Source of the DNA: UBA3537 sp045561735
GTDB taxonomy: Bacteria > Bacteroidota > Bacteroidia > Flavobacteriales > Flavobacteriaceae
Reading direction: 5' to 3'
Length of the DNA stretch: 64,000 bases
Assembly: GCA_045561735.1 (NCBI GenBank)
Contig: JBJKXC010000027.1
Location: 95,778 to 159,777, forward strand
The notes under the pieces are model-generated. The model had not been told where the DNA came from, ran no database searches, and saw only the letters and a program-made list of their open reading frames with translations. Positions 42,300 through 51,732 of the stretch are shown here, piece after piece. The first letter of the stretch is position 1; each line of letters begins with the position of its first letter. The translations under genes were made by a program, and so were the position numbers.

Positions 42300-44600
42300 T
42301 TGAAGGCTTATTTAGACCAGCTTAACGAGGCACAATTGGCACCCACTCTGCAAAAAGAGGGCGCCATGATTGTCATTGCAGGTGCAGGCTCAGGAAAGAC
42401 CCGCGTTTTGACCTATAGAATTGCTTACCTCATGAGTCAAGAAGTGGATCCTTTTAATATTTTAGCATTGACCTTTACCAACAAAGCAGCAAGAGAGATG
42501 AAATCACGAATTGCAGCAATTGTTGGAGAAAGCGAAGCGAAAAACTTATGGATGGGCACCTTCCACTCTGTGTTTGCTAAAATACTGCGCTTTGAAGCGG
42601 ATCGATTGGGCTATCCTTCAAACTTTACGATTTACGACACTCAAGATTCGCAACGACTCATTGCTTCTATAATCAAGGAAATGAATCTGGATAAAGACGT
42701 TTATAAATACAAACAAATTTACAGTCGTATTTCATCCTATAAAAATAGTCTCATTACCGTCAAAGCCTATTTTCAAAATCCTGAATTGATAGAGACAGAT
42801 ACCATGGCCAAACGACCCAAACTTGGAGACATCTACAGTGCCTATGTCGACCGTTGTTTCAAAGCGGGCGCCATGGATTTTGATGATTTATTACTTAAGA
42901 CAAATGAGCTTTTGACAAGATTCCCAGATGTATTAGCAAAATACCAGCAGCGATTTCGTTATATATTAGTAGACGAGTACCAAGACACCAACCACTCACA
43001 ATACCTCATTGTACGTGCCCTTGCCGACCGGTTTCAAAATATTTGTGTTGTTGGCGATGATGCACAAAGTATTTATGCGTTTCGAGGAGCCAATATCAAT
43101 AATATTTTAAATTTTCAACGCGACTATGAGGATGTGAAGTTATACCGCTTAGAACAAAATTACCGTTCCACCAAAAACATTGTCAATGCCGCTAACTCCA
43201 TCATAGACAAAAATCAAACCAAGCTAGATAAAGTCGTTTGGACCGCCAATGAAGAAGGCAATCGCATTGTGGTTAATAGATCGTTAACAGATGGTGATGA
43301 GGGACGTTATGTTGCCAGTTCTATTTTTGAAAATAAAATGAATCAGCAGGCAAAAAATGGTGATTTTGCAGTGCTATACAGAACCAATGCGCAATCCAGA
43401 GCCATTGAAGATGCGCTGAGAAAACGCGGTATTGATTATAGAATTTATGGCGGGCTTTCATTTTACCAACGCAAGGAAATAAAAGACGTTCTCTCCTACC
43501 TTAGACTGATTGTAAATCCAGCCGATGAAGAAGCTTTAAAACGCATCATTAACTTTCCAGGACGTGGCATTGGGCAAACAACTGTAGAAAGGCTGATTGT
43601 TAGTGCCAATTCGGGAAACATATCTATTTTTGAAGTTCTAAAAAATATTCACAACATTCAAATAAATCTTAATTCTGGGACCAAAACAAAATTGTCTAAT
43701 TTCTGTACGATGATTGAAAGTTTTCAGGTCATGAACCAAACTGCCAATGCCTTTGACTTGACCGAGCATGTTTGCAGAGTCAGTGGGTTGATACATGAAT
43801 ACAAAAAAGATGGCACTCCTGAGGGCATTATGCGAATGGAAAATGTAGAGGAATTGCTGAATGGGATTAAAGATTTTGTAGAGGGACAACAAGAACTTGC
43901 CGATTCTTCTGGGGCGTTGGCGGAGTTTTTGGAGGATGTGGCGCTCGCAACTGATTTAGATAACGAACAAGGAAATGACAGTGATAAGGTGGCTTTAATG
44001 ACCATTCATTTGGCTAAAGGCTTGGAATTCCCCTATGTCTATGTTGTAGGACTAGAGGAAGATTTGTTCCCAAGTGCCATGAGTATGAATACGCGCGCCG
44101 AACTAGAAGAAGAAAGACGATTGTTTTATGTAGCGGTCACCAGAGCTGAAAAACAAGTGTATTTGACCTATGCCCTATCGAGATACCGTTGGGGAAAACT
44201 CATCGATGCAGAACCCAGTCGCTTTATTGAAGAAATTGACGACCACTATTTAGAAAATACCACACCAAAAGAAGAAAAACGTTTCAATCCAATGCTTAGC
44301 GCCGATATTTTTGGGGATGTAGAACCCCATCAAATTCGCTACAAAAAACCTGCCTACACAAAATCGAAGCTAAAACCGCCTCCAAAACATCTTAAAAAGC
44401 TAACAGAATCTTCTAAAAATTCCAATCTATTTGATTCAAAACTTGTAGTGGGCAATATTGTTAACCACCAGCGATTTGGCAATGGAGAGGTCCTTAAAAT
44501 TGAAGGCAAAGGCGCAGATTTAAAAGCGGAAATTAAATTTAAAGCAGTAGGAGTCAAAAAGTTATTATTGCGTTTTGCGAAACTTGAAATCATATCTTGA
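42300..44600 (+). CDS. UvrD/PcrA-type DNA helicase
   Basis: 766 residues, superfamily 1A 3'-5' helicase. The start is a TTG at 42300, giving MKAYLDQLNEAQLAP; no in-frame ATG lies between it and the upstream stop. Motif I GAGSGKT (28-34), motif Ia LALTFTNKAAREMK, motif II VDEYQDTN, motif III GDDAQSIYAFRGA, motif IV YRLEQNYRST, motif VI FYVAVTRAEK. The C-terminal Tudor-like domain is present (VGNIVNHQRFGNGEVLKIEG), which in PcrA contacts RNA polymerase. Role in excision repair and fork maintenance. First of uvrD-tsaC-uvrA-LOG. Confidence 0.94.
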   Translation: MKAYLDQLNEAQLAPTLQKEGAMIVIAGAGSGKTRVLTYRIAYLMSQEVDPFNILALTFTNKAAREMKSRIAAIVGESEAKNLWMGTFHSVFAKILRFEADRLGYPSNFTIYDTQDSQRLIASIIKEMNLDKDVYKYKQIYSRISSYKNSLITVKAYFQNPELIETDTMAKRPKLGDIYSAYVDRCFKAGAMDFDDLLLKTNELLTRFPDVLAKYQQRFRYILVDEYQDTNHSQYLIVRALADRFQNICVVGDDAQSIYAFRGANINNILNFQRDYEDVKLYRLEQNYRSTKNIVNAANSIIDKNQTKLDKVVWTANEEGNRIVVNRSLTDGDEGRYVASSIFENKMNQQAKNGDFAVLYRTNAQSRAIEDALRKRGIDYRIYGGLSFYQRKEIKDVLSYLRLIVNPADEEALKRIINFPGRGIGQTTVERLIVSANSGNISIFEVLKNIHNIQINLNSGTKTKLSNFCTMIESFQVMNQTANAFDLTEHVCRVSGLIHEYKKDGTPEGIMRMENVEELLNGIKDFVEGQQELADSSGALAEFLEDVALATDLDNEQGNDSDKVALMTIHLAKGLEFPYVYVVGLEEDLFPSAMSMNTRAELEEERRLFYVAVTRAEKQVYLTYALSRYRWGKLIDAEPSRFIEEIDDHYLENTTPKEEKRFNPMLSADIFGDVEPHQIRYKKPAYTKSKLKPPPKHLKKLTESSKNSNLFDSKLVVGNIVNHQRFGNGEVLKIEGKGADLKAEIKFKAVGVKKLLLRFAKLEIIS

Positions 44601-44601
44601 G

Positions 44602-45216
44602 ATGGCTGAATTGATAAAAATATTCCCGGAAAATCCACATCCAAGAGCCATTGAAAAAGTGGTTAAGTCACTTAAAAATGGTGGGTTGGTCATCTACCCT
44701 ACCGATACGGTTTATGCCTTGGGTTGTGATGTTAAAAACCTTAAAGCTATGCAATATTTGGCGCAGTTAAAAGGTGAAAAACTGGAACGTGCTAATCTGG
44801 CATTTATCTGCTATGATTTAAGTGATCTCAGTACATATACCGCACAATTAAGCAGTACAACATTCAAATTATTGAAAAAATATTTGCCAGGGCCTTATAC
44901 CTTTATTTTACCTAGCAACAAAGCACTACCCAGACCTTTCAAAAAACGTAAAACTGTAGGGGTTCGCATTCCTAAACACGCCGTTGTTTTGGAAATTGTA
45001 AAACAACTTGGAAATCCCATCCTTACCACCTCTATTCACGATGAAGACGACATCATTGAATACACAACGGATCCAGATGTTATTTTTGATGATTGGCGTT
45101 CTCAAGTAGATATTGTTATTGACAGTGGCTTTGGGGGCAACATTCCATCTACGGTCATTGATGCTTGCCAAGAGCCTCCGGTTGTAATCCGCAGCGGTGC
45201 TGGTGAATTTAATTAA
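44602..45216 (+). CDS. tsaC: L-threonylcarbamoyladenylate synthase (YrdC/Sua5 type)
   Basis: 204 residues from the ATG at 44602, 1 bp after the preceding stop; a longer ORF adds nine residues inside the helicase gene and is not used. It makes threonylcarbamoyl-AMP from threonine, bicarbonate and ATP for the t6A37 modification of tRNA. Motifs: GGLVIYPTDTVYALGCD, the LPGPYTFILPS block, KTVGVRIPKHAVV, and PSTVIDACQEPPVVIRSGAG. YrdC-like domain only, without the long Sua5 C-terminal domain. Confidence 0.93.
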   Translation: MAELIKIFPENPHPRAIEKVVKSLKNGGLVIYPTDTVYALGCDVKNLKAMQYLAQLKGEKLERANLAFICYDLSDLSTYTAQLSSTTFKLLKKYLPGPYTFILPSNKALPRPFKKRKTVGVRIPKHAVVLEIVKQLGNPILTTSIHDEDDIIEYTTDPDVIFDDWRSQVDIVIDSGFGGNIPSTVIDACQEPPVVIRSGAGEFN

Positions 45217-45220
45217 CGCC

Positions 45221-48054
45221 ATGAAGGAATTTGAAAATTATATAGATGTTAAAGGGGCTCGGGTTCATAATCTGAAGGATATTGACGTTAAAATTCCAAG
45301 AGACCAATTGGTGGTCATTACCGGATTATCAGGCAGTGGAAAATCTTCACTTGCCTTTGATACCATTTATGCCGAAGGCCAACGGCGTTATATCGAAACT
45401 TTTTCGGCTTATGCAAGACAATTCCTTGGGTCATTAGAACGGCCAGATGTAGATAAAATTGATGGCCTCTCACCTGTAATAGCAATCGAACAAAAGACCA
45501 CTAGCAAATCGCCGCGTTCCACTGTGGGTACCATCACAGAAATTTACGACTTTTTACGGCTTTTATTTGCTAGGGGCGCCGATGCTTACAGTTATGAAAC
45601 AAATGAAAAAATGATCAGCTATGATGATGATCAGATAAAATCACTGATTCTAGAAGCTTTTAACAATCAGAAAATATCCATTTTAGCGCCGGTCGTTCGG
45701 TCTCGAAAAGGGCACTACCGTGAAATGTTTGAACAGATTGCAAAACAAGGATTTGTAAAGGTTCGCGTAGATGGTGAAGTGATTGATATTACACCCGGAA
45801 TGCGACTTGATCGCTATAAAATACATGACATTGAGGTGGTGATTGACCGTTTAAAAATTGACAACAATACTTTAGATTCAAAACGTTTAGAAGACGGCAT
45901 TAAAGTAGCCATGAATCAAGGAGATGCGGTATTGATGATTTTGACTCAGGGAAATGACAAACCTCGTTTTTTTAGCCGTAATTTAATGTGTCCAACTTCG
46001 GGACTCTCCTACGCAAATCCTGAGCCCAATAATTTTTCTTTCAATTCTCCCAAAGGCGCATGCACGGAATGTAACGGCATAGGCAGTCTCTACAAAGTCA
46101 ATGAGAATAAAATCATTCCAAATCCAAAATTGTCGATTAAAAATGGTGGGCTTGCCCCTCAAGGACCTCAGAAAAATTCTTGGATATTTAAGCAAATAGA
46201 ACTGATTGCGCAACGCTATAAATTCAAACTTTCAGATCCCATTTATAAAATTCCAAAAGCCGCCATGCAAATCATACTTTACGGTGGTAAAGACCGGTTT
46301 TCTGTCAAAAATAAAACCTTGGGGGTTTCTCGTGATTATAATATTGATTTTGATGGCATTGCTAACTTTATTGAATACCAGTACAAAACAACCGACTCCA
46401 GAAGCATTAAGCGTTGGGCCAAAGAATATATGGACAAAGTAGACTGTCCTAAATGTATGGGTACACGCCTTAAAAAAGAGGCCCAATATTTTAAAATTAA
46501 CGATAAAAATATAACCCAACTGGCCAGAATGGATATTGATGAGTTGGCATCTTGGTTTGAAGATCTACCCAATCATCTCAATAAAAAACAAAATGCCATA
46601 GCCAAAGAAATTATTAAAGAGATCAAGACCCGACTGCAATTTCTCTTGAATGTTGGTTTAAATTATTTAAGTCTCAATAGAAGCTCAAAATCACTTTCTG
46701 GTGGCGAAGCCCAGCGTATTCGTTTGGCGACTCAAATTGGTTCTGAACTTGTAGGGGTTCTCTATATTTTAGATGAACCCAGTATTGGGCTGCACCAGCG
46801 AGACAATCAAAAGTTAATTGAGTCACTAAAAATTTTGAGAGATGTAGGAAATTCTGTTATTGTTGTTGAACACGACAGAGACATGATTGAACAAGCCAAC
46901 CACATTATCGACATTGGGCCACATGCAGGTAAAAATGGCGGTATGATTATCAGCCAAGGTAGCCCAAACAAAATTCATAAAGCAAAAACACTAACAAGTG
47001 CTTATTTAAGAGGTGATTTGGCCATTAAAATTCCTAAAAAGCGTCGCAAAGGAAATGGTAAATTTCTTAAACTTAAAGGCTGTACAGGTAATAATTTGAA
47101 AAATGTTTCTATCAAAATCCCTTTGCTGGTACGATGGTTGGAATTACAGGGGTTTCTGGAAGTGGAAAATCGACATTAATTAACGAAACACTTTATCCAA
47201 TCTTAAATAATTATTATTTTAATGGTGTCAAAAAACCATTGCCCTATAAATCTATAAAGGGATTGGAATATTTAGACAAAGTCATTGACATTAATCAAAC
47301 ACCCATTGGCAGAACACCTCGCAGTAATCCGGCGACTTATACAGGTGTATTTAGTGAAATTCGAAGTCTATTTGCAAAGATACCTGAAGCCATGATCCGA
47401 GGCTATAAACCTGGACGTTTTAGTTTTAATGTGACTGGTGGTCGTTGTGAAACTTGTAAAGGCGGTGGCCTGCGCGTCATTGAAATGAATTTTCTTCCAG
47501 ATGTTTATGTTTCATGTGAAAGCTGTATGGGCAAACGCTTCAACCGTGAAACGTTGGAAATTCGCTACAAGGGTAAATCAATCAGTGATGTTTTAAACAT
47601 GACCATAAATGAAGCGGTTGATTTTTTTGATCAGATACCAAAAATATACCGTAAGCTTAAGACCATCAAAGATGTTGGCTTGGGCTATATTACATTGGGG
47701 CAACAAAGCACCACGCTTTCTGGTGGTGAGGCCCAGCGGATTAAACTGGCTTCAGAGCTCAGTAAACGGGATACGGGTAATACCATTTATATTTTAGATG
47801 AACCCACTACTGGACTTCATTTTGAAGACATTCGTGTATTATTAGAAGTTTTACAAAAACTAGTTGACAAAGGAAATTCAATTTTAATAATTGAACATAA
47901 TATGGATGTCATCAAATCTGTCGATTATATTATAGATATTGGCCCAGAAGGAGGACAAGGTGGTGGCACAATTATTGCTGAGGGTGAGCCTGAAGTTTTT
48001 GTAAAAAACAAATTAAGTTACACCGCTAAATATTTAAAAAAAGAATTACTTTAG
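45221..48054 (+). pseudogene. uvrA: Excinuclease ABC subunit A, split by a frameshift
   Basis: Two ORFs together cover a full UvrA (about 943 residues): 45221-47179 and 47134-48054. The damage-recognition ATPase has Walker A1 GLSGSGKSSLAF, RSTVGTITEIYDFLRLLFAR, SFNSPKGACTECNGIG, the first signature LSGGEAQRIRLATQIG, Walker B LDEPSIGLH, then Walker A2 GVSGSGKST, zinc finger CETCKGGG...CESCMGKRF, and second signature LSGGEAQRIKLASELS with LDEPTTGLH. The frame breaks right before Walker A2: ATC CCT TTG CT GGT ACG ATG; removing CT (47126-47127) restores IPLGTMVGITGVSG. The downstream ATG at 47134 is probably coincidental. Either a real inactivation or an assembly error; no homopolymer is involved. 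Confidence 0.88.
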
Positions 48055-48074
48055 ATCAGAATAAATAAATCATT

Positions 48075-48761
48075 ATGCGATTGCAACAAAACAAAAGTTG
48101 GAACGAAATAAAAACCAACGATTCTTGGGCATTATTTAAAATCATGGGAGAATTCGTAAATGGATTCGAAAAAATGAGCAAAATTGGTCCCTGTGTTTCT
48201 ATTTTCGGATCGGCCAGAACCCCAAAAGAAAATCCTTATTACAAATTAGCTGTAGACACAGCAGCGGCCATTGTAAGGTCAGGTTATGGAGTTATAACTG
48301 GGGGTGGCCCAGGGATTATGGAAGCAGCCAATAAAGGTGCCAGTGAAGCAGGTGGAACTTCTGTTGGGCTTAATATTGAACTTCCCTTTGAGCAATCAGA
48401 CAACCCTTATATTGATGAAGATAAAAGTTTAGACTTTGACTACTTTTTTGTTCGAAAAGTAATGTTTGTAAAATACTCACAAGGATTTGTGGTGATGCCA
48501 GGCGGATTTGGAACTTTAGATGAATTATTTGAAGCCATCACTCTAATACAAACCAATAAAATCGAAAAATTTCCCATCATATTGGTTGGGACCTCCTACT
48601 GGGAAGGACTTATCGACTGGATTAAAAAAGTGCTTTTGAACCAACATCGGGCAATCAGCGCAATAGACATGGATTTAATTCAAATGGTTGACACTCCTGA
48701 AGGCGTCACTGCTATTTTAGATGATTTCTATAAACAGTACCAACTCAGCCCTAATTTCTAA
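48075..48761 (+). CDS. LOG-family protein (TIGR00730 type)
   Basis: 228 residues. The lysine-decarboxylase-like motif of LOG proteins is clear: GGGPGIMEAANKGASEAGG (about residues 77-95) and PGGFGTLDELFEAITLIQT (about 144-162). LOG proteins are nucleoside 5'-monophosphate phosphoribohydrolases, first described for cytokinin activation in plants; the bacterial substrate here is not known. Starts 20 bp after uvrA, probably on the same transcript. Confidence 0.9.
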   Translation: MRLQQNKSWNEIKTNDSWALFKIMGEFVNGFEKMSKIGPCVSIFGSARTPKENPYYKLAVDTAAAIVRSGYGVITGGGPGIMEAANKGASEAGGTSVGLNIELPFEQSDNPYIDEDKSLDFDYFFVRKVMFVKYSQGFVVMPGGFGTLDELFEAITLIQTNKIEKFPIILVGTSYWEGLIDWIKKVLLNQHRAISAIDMDLIQMVDTPEGVTAILDDFYKQYQLSPNF

Positions 48762-48802
48762 GTATTATTTATAATTTAAATAAAATAAGGCAAGTCAAAA
48801 TT

Positions 48803-51619
48803 TTGACACTTTTATTGTTGTTTGGAAGTCATCAACTAATGACATCACAACATCAAATGAAAGTCAATGCTAATTTCGACCCTATCTCTAAAGAAATTAC
48901 TGTTGAACAAGAGATAAATTATATAAATAACACTTCTATTTCAATTGAAGTCATCTATCTAAACGATTGGATTTCTAGCTATAGTACAAGTGGTACGCCA
49001 CTTGTGAAAAAGTTCTTAAATGAATATAACACCCAGCTCTATATTGCCAAAGAAAAAGATCGTGGTCGAACAGAAATAGAATCAATAACTACTGCTGAAG
49101 GAGACCCTATCAAGTTTGAACGGCACAAAGACCAACAGGACTTTTTAAAAATAATATTAGAACAGCCTTTAGGCCAAAACGAAGCAATTTCCATTCAACT
49201 TAAATATGTGTTAAAAATACAAAATGCTCGTTTTACAGGCTATGGTTTTAATAAAAATGGAAATTTTATTTTAAACGCATGGTATTTAACCCCTGCAGTG
49301 TTTGATGGATTAGAGTGGAAACTTTACAGTAATTTAAGTTTTGATGACCCCTATGCAGCAAAATCAAATGTTGATTTAATTGTTCACACACCTCCAACCT
49401 ATAATGTTTATAGTAATTTGAAAAGGTCGGAGCTGATAAAATCAAATATAGGTTTTCAATACCATTTTAGTGGACAAGGCGTTAAAGACCATAAAATTCA
49501 CATTACTAATGAAGATTTTAAGCGTATCGAGATCGGTTCAAATGAAATTGTGACCAATATAAGTCACAAAACGATACTGGCAGAAAAAGAACGTGAAATT
49601 ATATCTAGAGTTAATGCATTTTTAAAGCAAAACCTGCATACAATTAATGAAGATAAAATCCTGCTTTCAAAAATTGATCTAAAAAAAAATGACCTTTATG
49701 GTTTGGCATTATTACCAGATTTCTTGTCCCCTTTTCCAAAAGAATTTAAATATGAATTGGCCATTGCAAAAAACCTCATTAAAATACATTTAGACCAACA
49801 TTTAACAATCGATCCAAGAACAGAATACTGGCTTAAAAATGGATTTCAAATGTTACTATTTCTAAAATATTTAGACACCTATTATCCAGATCAGAAACTG
49901 ATTGGAAAACTGGCTAATATTTGGGGTATAAAAGGCTATAATTTTGCAAAATTAAATTACAATGAACAATTTCGTCTCACTTTTTATCAAATGATGCGTT
50001 TAGGACGGGACCAGGCTTTAACAACCCCAAAAAACAAGTTACTGAGTTTCAATGAGCGTTTTACCTCATATTACAAAGCTGCAATCGCCCTACTATACCT
50101 AAAGTCTTATATAAAGGCGGATAATGAAATTCTCTGGATTCAAGAATTTATAAAAATTCATAATGGCAATCTTACCTCAACTGCTGATTTTGAATTATAT
50201 ATCAAATCAAAAACATCCAAAGATTTAGATTGGTTCTTTGATAAATTTACAAGGGAATCGTTAGCATCAGATTATAAAATTAAATCTGTTGAATCAGTTG
50301 GTGACTCTTTAAAGCTGAATATTAAAAATTTGAGAAAAGGGGCCTATCCTGTAACTCTTTCGTTTTTTGAGAATGGTCATTTAATGAAATCGCGATGGAT
50401 TGAGGGATTTAGAGGGGAAAAATCTATTACATTGGCAGACTCCACTTCAAATCAATTGGTTTTGAACTACCAAAATGAAAGTCCTGAATTTAATCTTAAT
50501 AACAATTGGAAATCTATTGGTTCCTATGTTTTTAATAAGCCGTTGCAATTACGCTTCCTAAGAGATTACCAAAACCCAAATAACTACCAGTTAAACATCA
50601 TGCCACTTACTGAGTTTCAAAATATTTATGATGGTGTTAAATTGGGTCTCAACTTTAACAACCGGGGCATTCTTGCAAAGCCTGTAATATTTGCAATTGC
50701 TCCCACCTATGGGTTAAAATCAAAAACCATTACAGGAAGTGCAAAAGTTCTTTTTAATAAATTTCATGAGGACAGCGAATTATTTAAAACAATGCTTGGT
50801 CTAACTATTGACCGCGCGAGTTTTGACTATGGGGCTTTTATTACAAAAATTCAACCCTTTGCCCAATTCACATTTCGACCACAAAATGATTTACGTTCCA
50901 ATTCACTGAAACGTTTACAATTGCGTTACATCAATATCCAGAAAGACGAATCCAGAAATCCTTTAGATGACAATACGATACCACCCTATCAAGTATTTAA
51001 TGTCAGATACCTTAGTTTAGATAATAATATTGCGGATTTTAAAAAATGGTATATCGGCCTACAATTTTCAGAGAATTTTGGAAAAATCAATTTGAATTAC
51101 GAGTTCAGAAAACGTACTCCCAAGGATAGACATTATAACTTAAGGATATTTGCTGGTGCCTTTTTATACAATACGCTTCTAGAGACTGAAACGAATTTTA
51201 ATTATGCATTAGACCGTCCTGAAAACTATCTATTTGAATACAATTACTTAGGCCAATCCGAAGACTCCGGAATATTAGCACAACAACTGTTGGTGGCTGA
51301 AGGTGGTTTTAAGTCAAAACTAAATCCCGCTTATGCAAACCAATGGATTACAACATTAAATGCAAGCGCTTCCATTTGGCGTTATATTCAAGCTTACAGC
51401 GATGTTGGTTTTATCAAAAATAAAGGCAATAAACCGTTTTTTGGTTACGACTCTGGAATCAGAATGGATTTGATTATCGATTATTTTGAATTGTACTTTC
51501 CAGTGTATTCCAATCTTGGATGGGAAATAAGCCAAGCCAACTATTCGGAAAAAATTCGTTTTGTTATTACAACTGATATTTCAAAACTTGCTGGCTTGTT
51601 TACCCGAAAATGGTTTTGA
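48803..51619 (+). CDS. M1/gluzincin-like protein with C-terminal beta-barrel, probably not catalytic
   Basis: About 938 residues from a TTG at 48803. The in-frame sequence just upstream encodes a basic stretch (about from 48785) but no ATG, so the start is uncertain; a signal peptide LTLLLLFGSHQLMTS is visible. Residues 20-240 are the M1-like N-terminal beta domain (FNLNAWYLTP-type region at about 154-164), 250-500 a helical gluzincin-like domain. The zinc motif is HLDQH (329-333) instead of HExxH, and WLKNGF replaces the usual acidic WLNEGF-like ligand, so peptidase activity is doubtful. From about 590 on, the long alternating strands ending in an aromatic (RKWF) look like an outer-membrane beta-barrel. 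Function unknown. Confidence 0.75.
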   Translation: MTLLLLFGSHQLMTSQHQMKVNANFDPISKEITVEQEINYINNTSISIEVIYLNDWISSYSTSGTPLVKKFLNEYNTQLYIAKEKDRGRTEIESITTAEGDPIKFERHKDQQDFLKIILEQPLGQNEAISIQLKYVLKIQNARFTGYGFNKNGNFILNAWYLTPAVFDGLEWKLYSNLSFDDPYAAKSNVDLIVHTPPTYNVYSNLKRSELIKSNIGFQYHFSGQGVKDHKIHITNEDFKRIEIGSNEIVTNISHKTILAEKEREIISRVNAFLKQNLHTINEDKILLSKIDLKKNDLYGLALLPDFLSPFPKEFKYELAIAKNLIKIHLDQHLTIDPRTEYWLKNGFQMLLFLKYLDTYYPDQKLIGKLANIWGIKGYNFAKLNYNEQFRLTFYQMMRLGRDQALTTPKNKLLSFNERFTSYYKAAIALLYLKSYIKADNEILWIQEFIKIHNGNLTSTADFELYIKSKTSKDLDWFFDKFTRESLASDYKIKSVESVGDSLKLNIKNLRKGAYPVTLSFFENGHLMKSRWIEGFRGEKSITLADSTSNQLVLNYQNESPEFNLNNNWKSIGSYVFNKPLQLRFLRDYQNPNNYQLNIMPLTEFQNIYDGVKLGLNFNNRGILAKPVIFAIAPTYGLKSKTITGSAKVLFNKFHEDSELFKTMLGLTIDRASFDYGAFITKIQPFAQFTFRPQNDLRSNSLKRLQLRYINIQKDESRNPLDDNTIPPYQVFNVRYLSLDNNIADFKKWYIGLQFSENFGKINLNYEFRKRTPKDRHYNLRIFAGAFLYNTLLETETNFNYALDRPENYLFEYNYLGQSEDSGILAQQLLVAEGGFKSKLNPAYANQWITTLNASASIWRYIQAYSDVGFIKNKGNKPFFGYDSGIRMDLIIDYFELYFPVYSNLGWEISQANYSEKIRFVITTDISKLAGLFTRKWF

Positions 51620-51684
51620 GAGAAAAATAAAAGTTGAATTTATATTTTTTTAGAAATAGTTAATTCAACGTGCTCTCAATGGCG

Positions 51685-51716
51685 TTGTCCAAGCGGCTTT
51701 TAATCCCTATCTTTGC
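51685..51716 (+). promoter_or_regulatory. Bacteroidota-type promoter of the E1 gene
   Basis: GTTG (51685-51688), 20 bp, TATCTTTG (51709-51716). It places the transcript start about 13-17 nt before the ATG at 51733 and inside the longer ORF, supporting the shorter start. Confidence 0.6.
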
Positions 51717-51732
51717 AAAAAAGTTTAATCAA

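Noticed and set aside
47134..48054. Separate short UvrA-like gene
   Set aside because: Its ATG codes the Met of the TMVGITGVSG segment inside the UvrA fold; it is the second half of a frameshifted uvrA, not an independent gene.
51670..51732. Upstream extension of the E1 dehydrogenase gene
   Set aside because: Overlaps a promoter; homologous proteins start near the ATG at 51733.
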